Positions 34,588 to 42,208 of a stretch of DNA of 64,000 nucleotides are shown piece by piece. Each line of letters opens with the position of its first letter. Within the stretch, counting starts at the first letter, position 1. This stretch comes from VBAS01 sp035318985 (GTDB taxonomy: Bacteria > Bacteroidota > Bacteroidia > Chitinophagales > Chitinophagaceae): contig DATHDP010000015.1 in assembly GCA_035318985.1 (NCBI GenBank), positions 12,581 to 76,580 on the forward strand, written 5' to 3'. The position numbers and the translations under genes were made by a program. Below the pieces are notes generated by a model. It searched no databases and was not told the DNA's origin. It saw only the letters and a list, made by a program, of their open reading frames with translations.

Positions 34588-36621
34588 ATGAAATTAGATC
34601 AACTCTATTCTCTGAGAACTGGCTTTACCGTAATCGGTCTGACAGGAAGAACTGGTTCTGGCTGTACCAAAATAGCTGAACGCCTGGCTGGAACTTTTGA
34701 AAAACTTTCTGATCGCGGCCTAAGAGATGAAAAAGATTTTACTGACAAAGTATTTGAAAGGAAGTACTCAATTTGTAGGAAATTTCTTTCCTATCCTGGC
34801 AATTGGCAGCCGTATGAGGTTATTAGATATACGAATGTTCTACTGTTCTTCTTACTTCACAAGTATGGAGGCGATTCAGAAAAAACAAAGAAACTATTTA
34901 TCGAAAATTTTAAACTTGATAAGGCAGAAGATAATACGACGATCGTAGATAAATTAATGAATCATATTAAAATTATTGATAGTTCACATGCACCGTTAAT
35001 TAAAAAAATAAAAGAACTGCCTGACTTTTCTAAGATTAAATCTGATACGGAACTGAAGGATTTGCATGATCTTTTTTTTAGTAAGGATTTTGCCGGGTTA
35101 ACCGATAAGATTTTTGAAGCATTAGAGCGTTACGGCTATTTCCGCACAAGATTATTGTTACATTGGGTTTCTTGTAATATAAGGAGCAGCGGCGATCCTT
35201 TGGGTGAAGCGCCTGTCGACGTTAAAAATATTTTCACTATTGCTCAACTAATGAACAGACTTATTAAAGGTAAGAGGTTCGTAAATACAACAAATAATAA
35301 ACCGACAAAGGTGGTTATCGATTCTCTTAGAAATTCTTTGGAAATAATGTTCTTCAAAGAACGCTATTCAGCCTTTTATATGGTAGCAACGAAAGATGTC
35401 ATCGGAAACACAAAGAATAGATTGGATACCCGATTGAAACATAAAATAAAAGATGAATCAGAAAGAGAAAAGGTAATTGAACAATTGTTGGAGCTTGATG
35501 AAATAGAATATAGAACGAAAGATTTTGCAAAAGGAAAATTTTCGTCGCCTGATGTGGAAAACTGCATACAAAAGAGCGATTTCCATATTTTCAATTTAAT
35601 GAAGGATCAGCTAGCAGATTTCGTAAACGAAAAATTCGAAGGTAAAGCAAATGGGTTTTTTACCCGGGAAGAACAGCTTATGAAATTAGTTGCCCTGATA
35701 CAACAACCTGGCTTAATAACTCCAAGTTCCGCAGAAAGAGCCATGCAAATCGCAAACACAGCTAAACTTAACTCGGGGTGTATATCAAGAAAAGTTGGAG
35801 CGACGGTTACAGACTCTGAATATTTTGTCAGAGCAGTTGGATGGAACGATGTAGCCAAGGGTCATACACCATGCAATTTGAGAACTGTCACCGATTTTCT
35901 TGATGGAACGGTCAATCTAAACGATAGTCAACATTATAGCAAATTTGAAAAAGGTGCGGCGATCGATGAATCTGCGTTCAAATATAAGGGTGATAACCCC
36001 GGCAATTTTAAAGACGCATTAGTTGATTATTTCAAAGAGGCACATGAATTACGTTCTGGCGATCTCAATGGCAAAAACTGCTCCTTTTGTTTTAAGACGG
36101 TGCATAATCATTATGAGGGAGAGGCCAACCAAGTACACACCCGGTCACTCCATGCAGAAGAAAATGCGATGTTACAAATAACCAAACTTGGAGGAGGTGG
36201 CGTCAGTGGAGGATATTTGTTTACAACAGCAAGTCCCTGTGAATTATGTTCAAAAAAAGCATATCAACTTGGGATAAAGAAAATTTTCTTTATTGATCCT
36301 TATCCAGGAATAGCTGTTGACCAGATTCTTAAAGGTGGAAAAGAAACCAGTCAACCACAGCTAATTCCATTTTCCGGTGCAATAGGTAATGCTTATCACG
36401 AATTGTATGAGTGTTTTATGTCTTATAAGGATGAAGTTTCGATGACCCTCGAACTAAAGCCAAAACAAAAACTTGCAAAAGAAATTACAAACATCTTAAA
36501 TAGAACGCGGGATAAAGAAATAACGGAGTTTCTAAAAGACACAAAGCTTGATGATACCGAACTGATCGATTTGGTTAAAACTTCTATTCGACAATACAAA
36601 GCAAAAGGGGAAGCGGAATAG
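34588..36621 (+). CDS. AvcD-like P-loop/deoxycytidylate deaminase (candidate anti-phage protein)
   Basis: A 677-residue protein. The N-terminal P-loop-like segment (residues 15-30, VIGLTGRTGSGCTKIA) has Cys where the Walker A Lys is expected. A helical middle part follows, then a C-terminal zinc deaminase domain with H522-A-E524 (HAEENAML) and C551/C554 (SPCELC), plus AMQIANTAKLNSGCISRKVG, which starts the dCMP-deaminase fold. This order matches the AvcD and 'defensive dCTP deaminase' families, which deplete deoxycytidine nucleotides during phage infection. Assignment to that family is by architecture; activity and control here are inferred. It heads the defence-like block. Confidence 0.85.
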   Translation: MKLDQLYSLRTGFTVIGLTGRTGSGCTKIAERLAGTFEKLSDRGLRDEKDFTDKVFERKYSICRKFLSYPGNWQPYEVIRYTNVLLFFLLHKYGGDSEKTKKLFIENFKLDKAEDNTTIVDKLMNHIKIIDSSHAPLIKKIKELPDFSKIKSDTELKDLHDLFFSKDFAGLTDKIFEALERYGYFRTRLLLHWVSCNIRSSGDPLGEAPVDVKNIFTIAQLMNRLIKGKRFVNTTNNKPTKVVIDSLRNSLEIMFFKERYSAFYMVATKDVIGNTKNRLDTRLKHKIKDESEREKVIEQLLELDEIEYRTKDFAKGKFSSPDVENCIQKSDFHIFNLMKDQLADFVNEKFEGKANGFFTREEQLMKLVALIQQPGLITPSSAERAMQIANTAKLNSGCISRKVGATVTDSEYFVRAVGWNDVAKGHTPCNLRTVTDFLDGTVNLNDSQHYSKFEKGAAIDESAFKYKGDNPGNFKDALVDYFKEAHELRSGDLNGKNCSFCFKTVHNHYEGEANQVHTRSLHAEENAMLQITKLGGGGVSGGYLFTTASPCELCSKKAYQLGIKKIFFIDPYPGIAVDQILKGGKETSQPQLIPFSGAIGNAYHELYECFMSYKDEVSMTLELKPKQKLAKEITNILNRTRDKEITEFLKDTKLDDTELIDLVKTSIRQYKAKGEAE

Positions 36622-36630
36622 TTGTTCTAA

Positions 36631-36652
36631 TGGTGCGTGGGGACACGCACCA
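36631..36652. other. Stable hairpin after the deaminase gene
   Basis: TGGTGCGT pairs with ACGCACCA around GGGGAC, 10 bases after the stop codon. There is no T run. It may protect the 3' end or terminate weakly. Confidence 0.45.
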
Positions 36653-36660
36653 ATGCTGAG

Positions 36661-36705
36661 ATTTTAAAAAATTGCTATAACGAAGACACCAGAGGACTGA
36701 ATATT
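36661..36705 (+). repeat. T repeat copy 3
   Basis: Diverged member of the T family (ATTTTAAAAAATTGCTATAA, CGAAGACACC, GGACTGAA), between the deaminase gene and the acpS-like gene. The remainder of 36706-36817 is AT rich with nothing else recognised. Confidence 0.5.
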
Positions 36706-36817
36706 TTCTGCCGCTTTGTTATTTGTTTATTGACAAGAACCCGGGCGGACATAAAGTTTTTGTTATAAGTTATTTCATCGTAATTTTTGTTTCAATTAAC
36801 AGACAAATATTAAAAAT

Positions 36818-37192
36818 ATGATTATTGGAATCGGATGTGATGTTGTGGATCATAATATTACCAAGCTGATTGGTTGGGAAACAGATTCGGAATTATTAGA
36901 ACGATTTCTTTCACAAAGTGAACTTGAACAATTTCAAATAAATAAAACGATTAAATTTCTCGCCAGTAGATATGCGGTCAAAGAGGCGGTTTTAAAATCT
37001 TTGGGAACGGGTATGCAAGATGGAATCTCCTTGAAAGATATTGAAGTTTTACAGAGCGAAGAAGGAAAACCAGGAATAAAATTAAATGGGGAGGTAAAAA
37101 GGATTTCAGACGAATTGGGTATAAAATCATGGTATGTCACAATTACGCATACAAAAAGCTACTCACTTGCATTTGTAATTGCTGAAATGTGA
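36818..37192 (+). CDS. acpS: Holo-[acyl-carrier-protein] synthase (AcpS-like phosphopantetheinyl transferase)
   Basis: A 124-residue protein with the complete AcpS pattern: IGIGCDVVD with D8, FLASRYAVKEAVLKSLGTG with E56 and K60, and the C-terminal WYVTITHTKSYSLAFVIAEM. It transfers the phosphopantetheine arm from CoA to an acyl carrier protein. It stands alone inside the accessory region with no fatty-acid or polyketide gene nearby, so it may be the sole chromosomal acpS or a second copy tied to a local carrier protein. Convergent with the 352-residue gene, 16 bases away. Confidence 0.92.
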   Translation: MIIGIGCDVVDHNITKLIGWETDSELLERFLSQSELEQFQINKTIKFLASRYAVKEAVLKSLGTGMQDGISLKDIEVLQSEEGKPGIKLNGEVKRISDELGIKSWYVTITHTKSYSLAFVIAEM

Positions 37193-37208
37193 TTGACTTG
37201 TCAATCCT

Positions 37209-38267
37209 TTACTCTCTAGTTTTAATATTCTCGTTTAAATTCCATTTTGGAGGGAACCAATAATCAATTGGTTTAAGATTAGCTCTAAACATTTGTTTTA
37301 TTTTCTTTCTTTCACTAATTCCTTTAATTTCTGGATGTTTAACCCTCGCATATTTATCTACTTCACAAAATAAATTTTGACAATCGATAAGTTGTAGCGG
37401 CCGTCCCCAAAGTGTTTTGAAAGACAATCCCAATCTCATGAACTCCTGTTGTTGGCGATCTGACATCAATTTAATGATTTCTACTTCACTTAAGCCCGCA
37501 GTATCCTTAAAGCACTTACTAATCCCACCCTTTGCACCCGGACCGGGAACAACAAATTCAGATTCGGAAAAGTTGATGATCTGGGAATAGTTAATGTCAA
37601 TGAGTAATTGATATGCTAGAAAGTCCCCAAGACCAGGGAATTGTTTTAATGTTTCAAATGCTTGTTGCATTGTTTTTGAAGAGGCCAATCGCTGATGTGT
37701 TTCTTTTTTTAATATTAATTCAATAAGCTTTAGATGATTTGAATGTTTTCTTAAAAACCCAAAGAATGATTTTCCAGAAGGCATAATATAAGCAGCAGAA
37801 TAAATTCTTTTCCCATTGGCATGGGCATTGGTCAAAATATTATCATAATGTTTAAAACTGTAATCTTCATATGTTAAAAGACCAATTTTTGAATTAAGTA
37901 ATTCCCATGTTTCTATTTTATTGAATAGTTTGAATAAAAGTATACGAAACAGAATCTCTTTTGGTGAAGATGGTAAATCGTTATTATAAATAACATTTTT
38001 GATTAAATACTGACTGACTCTGTCAGCGGCACGATATGCATTAGTAAACTTATGCTTGTTCAGTATTGGATCGGAACACCAAGGAAAGGTATTGCCTGAT
38101 AGCCTATTAAAAAACACATCTTGCCGCAGTGCTGCAAATCTCCAATAACTGTCGTAAACCTCGGTTGTTTTTGCTGGAGCTAATGCTAAGTGAATTGTAA
38201 CCTTGTTCCTTCGGGTAGAAATGGGAATTTTCTCTTGCTTTTCAGCGGTTTTTATATTTTGTCTCAT
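37209..38267 (-). CDS. Thymine-pyrophosphorylase/DNA-glycosylase-like protein (HMUDK_hel / aGPT-Pplase type)
   Basis: A 352-residue protein with segments FPWCSDPILNKHKFTNAYRA, ADRVSQYLIKNVIY, EILFRILLFKLFNKIETWEL, IYSAAYIMPSGKSFFG, FPGLGDFLAYQLLIDINYSQ and NFSESEFVVPGPGAKGGISK. I recognise these as the helical domain seen in phage 5-hydroxymethyl-dU kinases and in alpha-glutamyl/putrescinyl-thymine pyrophosphorylase-like proteins, a branch of the HhH-GPD glycosylase fold. The anti-phage glycosylase Brig1 has been placed in this wider family, as I recall. No kinase P-loop is present. It is the last gene of the minus-strand operon, 35 bases after the TS-like gene. Exact chemistry unknown. Confidence 0.8.
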   Translation of the reverse strand: MRQNIKTAEKQEKIPISTRRNKVTIHLALAPAKTTEVYDSYWRFAALRQDVFFNRLSGNTFPWCSDPILNKHKFTNAYRAADRVSQYLIKNVIYNNDLPSSPKEILFRILLFKLFNKIETWELLNSKIGLLTYEDYSFKHYDNILTNAHANGKRIYSAAYIMPSGKSFFGFLRKHSNHLKLIELILKKETHQRLASSKTMQQAFETLKQFPGLGDFLAYQLLIDINYSQIINFSESEFVVPGPGAKGGISKCFKDTAGLSEVEIIKLMSDRQQQEFMRLGLSFKTLWGRPLQLIDCQNLFCEVDKYARVKHPEIKGISERKKIKQMFRANLKPIDYWFPPKWNLNENIKTRE

Positions 38268-38302
38268 TAATAACTGGCAAATTTAAGTCTCTGAAAAGAA
38301 AA

Positions 38303-39040
38303 CTATTTCATCATTTTCAGCAAATCTTTCGCTTGGCTTTTTTTGAGTTTGTCGAGATGCTCTACTCCAATAAAGCAATTGAGACGTTCGAATTCTAATT
38401 GGGTTTCATTAGCTATAAATTTTCCAAGATTTATTAACCCAAGCCAATTACCATAAGCCCGCCGGAATAAGTATTGAATAGCATAAAAACTATTGAGGAT
38501 TAAACCTCCCTTGTCCGATTTGTAAAATGTAACGTGTTGTAAGCAAGGAAATCCTTGAAATGCTCCATTTGTATGATCCTTCCCCGGGTCAAAAATTGAA
38601 GCTTGAAGCTTTGAACGTCTTTTGATGTTATTTTTTTTTATAGCTGTAATAATAATTTCCAGCTGATTAATTTTTTTATTATCATGATCATATGCAATGA
38701 GCCTTTCAAAGTATGTTCCATGACTGTTGCTAGTATCTATTTTTTTTATACGGGACAGATTTTGAAGATATTCTTCATAAAGTTTATATCTATCACGACC
38801 CAAAAATTGATAAAGAGAATCTGGAAAAATAGTTTCGGAAACTGTTCTGATAGAACCAAATTTTTCTTTTTGCAAATATATATCTAAAGATTGCCTGACA
38901 TTGAGGGATTCTTCGAAGTCAGTAAGTGTTACTATTAAAGGAGTAATTTCCATTCCACCACTTTTAGTAATGTGTCCAAGTGCAGTGAGCCATGCGTTTG
39001 ACAAGTTTGTATCTTCAATTAAATGTGGTGATGTATTCAT
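38303..39040 (-). CDS. Thymidylate-synthase-like protein
   Basis: A 245-residue protein. Segments resembling the thymidylate synthase fold include NAWLTALGHITKSGG, NQLEIIITAIKKNNIKRRSK and QASIFDPGKDH. The active-site-like FPCLQHVTF has C166, where normal ThyA has PCH. It is followed by LILNSFYAIQYLFRRAYGNW and LGLINLGKFIANE, corresponding to the dUMP and folate contact region. TS relatives in phages make 5-hydroxymethyl-dUMP or -dCMP, and known hypermodification systems pair a TS-like enzyme with an aGPT-Pplase protein, as here. It starts 3 bases after the ImmA/IrrE gene. The hydroxymethylase idea is inference. Confidence 0.75.
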   Translation of the reverse strand: MNTSPHLIEDTNLSNAWLTALGHITKSGGMEITPLIVTLTDFEESLNVRQSLDIYLQKEKFGSIRTVSETIFPDSLYQFLGRDRYKLYEEYLQNLSRIKKIDTSNSHGTYFERLIAYDHDNKKINQLEIIITAIKKNNIKRRSKLQASIFDPGKDHTNGAFQGFPCLQHVTFYKSDKGGLILNSFYAIQYLFRRAYGNWLGLINLGKFIANETQLEFERLNCFIGVEHLDKLKKSQAKDLLKMMK

Positions 39041-39043
39041 AAT

Positions 39044-39904
39044 TTAATCTATTTTGTTTTCTAAGTGACGGTTTTCAGCAAGACCTATATAACCGGCATT
39101 TTGGATTCTAATAAAATGGCAGGTGCCACTACCAGAGTCAGCCACACGAATAATTCCCGGTTTTACAGCTATATAGCCATTGCCAAGACTTGTTTGCCGA
39201 TACTCTTTCAGATGATCTCCTTCAAGTATGTAATTTTTTGGAAGGATTATATAATTGAATACCTCTAAATCGATGACTGATAATTCTGAAAAGCCATCGA
39301 TAATCTTGAAATGTGAATTTGGTATGTCCGAACCAAACAAGAACTCTAGTATTTTCCCGGGTTTGAGTTTTGAGAGTTCTTTTGCCTTTGTATCATTTAT
39401 AAGTTTGTTGGATTTAGAATGTGAAATTAAAGTTTCATATCCTGTACCAAAAGCCGAGCAAATTGTAAAATACTGGATCGATGAAGCAGCCTTTATCTTC
39501 CAGTTTCTTTTTGCAAACTCTGCCTGAATGCCGGCGACAGGCATTAATAAAGCACCTGCAAAGGAGTCAACTAGAAATTCATCTTCATCATACGCAGATG
39601 AGGTAGTGGTTTCTCCTGTTAATGCATCAACTTTAATTCCATGACAAAAAGCATGGTGGCCTAACTCATGTGCACATGTAAAGGAACGACGTGGTAGTGG
39701 TCTTTGATTTGAAATGAATATTGTAGAATGATGGCTATTCTTTTGTTTTACATACATCCCTTCCATATTTATATCCACAAATCGAACTGTTAGTCCTAAT
39801 TTGATGCAGGCATCAAAAATATTTATTGGTTCAAACATGCTTAGTCCCAGTTGCACACGAACCTCATCAGCTTTCAAAAGAGCTTTTCTAAACAGTTGAT
39901 TCAT
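39044..39904 (-). CDS. ImmA/IrrE-family metallo-endopeptidase
   Basis: A 286-residue zinc protease. HELGHHAFCHG gives H79-E80-x-x-H83 as zinc site, and the third acidic ligand region is DEDEFLVDSFAGALLMP, as in ImmA/IrrE. The N-terminus (NQLFRKALLKADEVRVQLGL) is a short helical lead. It follows the XRE gene by 9 bases and precedes the TS-like gene by 3 bases. The pair XRE plus ImmA/IrrE is the common derepression switch of mobile elements and defence loci: the protease cleaves the repressor when triggered. That role is inferred from the family. Confidence 0.92.
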   Translation of the reverse strand: MNQLFRKALLKADEVRVQLGLSMFEPINIFDACIKLGLTVRFVDINMEGMYVKQKNSHHSTIFISNQRPLPRRSFTCAHELGHHAFCHGIKVDALTGETTTSSAYDEDEFLVDSFAGALLMPVAGIQAEFAKRNWKIKAASSIQYFTICSAFGTGYETLISHSKSNKLINDTKAKELSKLKPGKILEFLFGSDIPNSHFKIIDGFSELSVIDLEVFNYIILPKNYILEGDHLKEYRQTSLGNGYIAVKPGIIRVADSGSGTCHFIRIQNAGYIGLAENRHLENKID

Positions 39905-39913
39905 GGTATATAA

Positions 39914-40249
39914 TTATTTTGGCAAGATCTTTAAGACATGTAATACCTTCTCAATGTCTTTTTTACTTAGTTTACCAAGTTCTCTTGCAGCGAACTTAAA
40001 CTCTTCAGTTATTTGAGCATCATTTTCTTTAAGTAAAAGCCAAGATGTGTCAACCTTATACAAATTGGCGAACTGTATAATTTCTTCAGCACTTACTTTT
40101 CGCTTGCCAGCTTCGATTTCAGAAATTGCCGGACGTTGTAGTCCTAATTTGTCTGCGGCATGTGCTTGAGAAAGGCCCGCGAGAATTCTTGCCTCTTTCA
40201 ATCTTGCAGCAATCTTTTCTCTGTCAGAGTTTGAATTATTCATTTCCAT
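39914..40249 (-). CDS. XRE-family helix-turn-helix repressor
   Basis: A 111-residue protein. The HTH is at residues 10-65 (IAARLKEARILAGLSQAHAA, DKLGLQRPAISEIEAGKRKV). The C-terminal part (FKFAARELGKLSKKDIEKVL) is helical and could be the site recognised by the peptidase. It overlaps the 97-residue gene upstream by 14 bases and is followed by the ImmA/IrrE gene. The inverted repeats with GGTAAGAA/TTCTTACC at 40544-40580 in the divergent promoter are its likely operators. Confidence 0.93.
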   Translation of the reverse strand: MEMNNSNSDREKIAARLKEARILAGLSQAHAADKLGLQRPAISEIEAGKRKVSAEEIIQFANLYKVDTSWLLLKENDAQITEEFKFAARELGKLSKKDIEKVLHVLKILPK

Positions 40250-40529
40250 TTTTAGCTTCTTTAATTAATTTTTTTGCAGCTTCTTTAATTGATAATTGTT
40301 GATGATTTTTTTTGTCGTGGAATATATAGCAGCTGTCAGGAATCATAACACCTAATGATCTGCCTATTCGTGCCATTAAAGTCACCAGCACCTGACTAGG
40401 AATAAGAATTCCCGGACAATAATCCTCGTTTACCGCAGCATCAATCTTCAGCATATTCGTAGTTTCGTCAATTGCTTTGGTAATTTCTTTTTCGACCCGC
40501 GTAAGTTCTAGATTTACCATTTGTAGCAT
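40236..40529 (-). CDS. Small protein of unknown function (97 aa), first gene of the operon
   Basis: A helical N-terminus (LELTRVEKEITKAIDETTNM) is followed by DEYCPGIL-like and beta segments (PSQVLVTLMARIGRSLGVMI) and a basic helical tail (SIKEAAKKLIKEAKNGNE). It overlaps the XRE gene by 14 bases and is translationally coupled to it. A start three codons further in (MVNLEL) is also possible. No family is recognised. As the leader gene next to the divergent promoter it may be an antitoxin-like or sensor component. Confidence 0.65.
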   Translation of the reverse strand: MLQMVNLELTRVEKEITKAIDETTNMLKIDAAVNEDYCPGILIPSQVLVTLMARIGRSLGVMIPDSCYIFHDKKNHQQLSIKEAAKKLIKEAKNGNE

Positions 40530-40543
40530 TTTCGTACAAAGTT

Positions 40544-40580
40544 GGTAAGAATTCCTTACATAACAAAATATTTTCTTACC
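40544..40580. promoter_or_regulatory. Operator cluster in the divergent promoter of two defence-like operons
   Basis: GTAAG-AATTC-CTTAC (40545-40559) is a perfect palindrome. The half-site GGTAAGAA (40544-40551) recurs inverted as TTCTTACC (40573-40580). TACCTTTG at 40577-40584 fits the -7 consensus TAnnTTTG for the plus-strand operon. Binding by the XRE protein of 39914-40249 would control both operons; this is inference. Confidence 0.5.
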
Positions 40581-40716
40581 TTTGTTTAGCAGTTAAGAAA
40601 TTAGTTGAAAAGTATTTTCTTTTCAATTGTTTTGAGCGATTGTGGAAAAGGGGTTAATAACAGGAACTGGTTGTTAGAACGGCTTCTTTCAATAAAAGTA
40701 AATTTGATAGTAAATT

Positions 40717-41616
40717 ATGGCATATCTAGGTTCAGAAAAACTTAAGGCACTTATTAAAAATCTAAAAGTAATTGGGCCAGATCCTGATTTTAATCGAATC
40801 AGCTGTGGGGCATATGAGCTTTCCTTAGGTGATGAGGTTTTCAGAACAGATTCAAAGGATAAAAAGAAAGAGTTTTTAACACGAGATAAAGAACAGGTTA
40901 CAATAAACCCTGGGCAATTTGCGCTCCTGTTAACACAGGAAACTGTCGATATTCCGATTGATAAGATTGCTTTTATATCAATAAAGGCAGGAATTAAATT
41001 AAAGGGTCTTGTAAATGTTTCCGGGTTTCACGTTGATCCCGGTTTTAAAGGAAAATTGGTATTCTCCGTCTATAATGCAGGTTCCGGACCAATCTCATTG
41101 CTCAGAGGAGAGGCTAGCTTTTTGATTTGGTTTGCTGAGATGGTTTTATCAGAAAAGGAAACTACCAGCTATGATAAAGGAAGCCATGAACATAAAAATC
41201 AAGATACAATACCAGCACGATATATTGATGCCTTATTAGCCGGCGAGTTGGCTTCACCAAATGTAATAGTAGAGAAATTAAAAGAAAATTATAATACATT
41301 AGATAACAAGATCAATCTAAACGATAAGGGATTAGAAGGTAGAATTACAGCTGTTGAAAGGGATCAAAAGGCCAATAATTATATTGCAGTTACAGCAATT
41401 GGAATAGCGATTGCAATTGTTCTCAAATTTGTTTTTGATTGGGCTGTTTTCAATACAGGATTAAATAAGGGAGTGGAACTTAAACAAAAGGAGGCTGCGG
41501 CAGATTCGATAATCAACCAAAGGCTGGTAGAGAAAAGAAATTTAATCAGCGAAATTGACAGCCTGGAGAAAGTGAAATCAAATTTGCAATCATCTTTAAA
41601 CACACCAAAAAAATGA
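40717..41616 (+). CDS. Membrane-anchored dUTPase/dCTP-deaminase-fold protein
   Basis: A 299-residue protein. Residues 1-160 follow the Dcd/Dut fold: ISCGAYELSLGDEVF, INPGQFALLLTQE and SGFHVDPGFKGKLVFSVYN (VDPGFKG at 106-112 corresponds to the trimer-core motif), then LLRGEASFLIWF. It is followed by a helical linker, one transmembrane helix at about 222-246 (YIAVTAIGIAIAIVLKFVF) and a C-terminal coiled coil (NLISEIDSLEKVKSNLQSSL). A dCTP-deaminase-like domain tethered to the membrane is unusual. The stop overlaps the next gene by 4 bases. It may bind or hydrolyse dUTP/dCTP as a sensor; catalytic competence is not clear. Confidence 0.8.
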   Translation: MAYLGSEKLKALIKNLKVIGPDPDFNRISCGAYELSLGDEVFRTDSKDKKKEFLTRDKEQVTINPGQFALLLTQETVDIPIDKIAFISIKAGIKLKGLVNVSGFHVDPGFKGKLVFSVYNAGSGPISLLRGEASFLIWFAEMVLSEKETTSYDKGSHEHKNQDTIPARYIDALLAGELASPNVIVEKLKENYNTLDNKINLNDKGLEGRITAVERDQKANNYIAVTAIGIAIAIVLKFVFDWAVFNTGLNKGVELKQKEAAADSIINQRLVEKRNLISEIDSLEKVKSNLQSSLNTPKK

Positions 41617-42185
41617 GCATGACAAAGTCATATTTTGATTCAAGCTTTGAGGAGATGGAACAGCTTCCCAGGAAATTTTCTGTAAACTTTGATTCGGTTA
41701 AAGTCGGTTCCAAAACAAAAACAAGAGTTTCGATTAATGGGATTCAAATGGGAGATTTTATAGATAATAACTCTAAGGAAGATGATGGATACCGGTTTCA
41801 TGATGTATTCCATTATACATTCGCCGCAATGTTGGGATGGTCTCCTTGCATGAGAGCAATGATGCGTCGAAAAAGGAAAAGCGATCCAACAATTGATGAA
41901 TTTGAAGATGGAGCAAGAGCAGCAATTACTGAGGAGTCGATTTCACTAATCATTTTCAATAAGGCGAAGCATAAGAAGTTTTTTGAAGGTGATGCAAAGA
42001 TCAATTCATCGTTACTCACTCAAATAAAAGAAATGACTTCTCCTTTTGAAGTTGCAGCGAAGTCTAAAAAAGAATGGCAGAGTGCAATTTTGAAAGGCTA
42101 CTCATTGTTTCGTGACTTAGTAAAAAACAACGGGGGCAAAATACACTTTGATATGTTGAATAAGTCAGCAATCTTCGAAAATTAA
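41613..42185 (+). CDS. MazG-like nucleoside triphosphate pyrophosphohydrolase
   Basis: A 190-residue protein. The segments DDGYRFHDVFHYTFAAMLGW, SPCMRAMMRRKRKSDPTIDE and FEDGARAAITEESISLIIF match a MazG-type all-alpha NTP pyrophosphatase family, in which the Glu/Asp residues of DEFEDG and EES bind the metal. It overlaps the dUTPase-fold gene by 4 bases (ATGA), so the two are translated together. Working with the dUTPase-like protein, it would hydrolyse (d)NTPs to monophosphates. Substrate choice is unknown. Confidence 0.75.
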   Translation: MSMTKSYFDSSFEEMEQLPRKFSVNFDSVKVGSKTKTRVSINGIQMGDFIDNNSKEDDGYRFHDVFHYTFAAMLGWSPCMRAMMRRKRKSDPTIDEFEDGARAAITEESISLIIFNKAKHKKFFEGDAKINSSLLTQIKEMTSPFEVAAKSKKEWQSAILKGYSLFRDLVKNNGGKIHFDMLNKSAIFEN

Positions 42186-42208
42186 GTAAGATCGTTTTGC
42201 AATAATCT

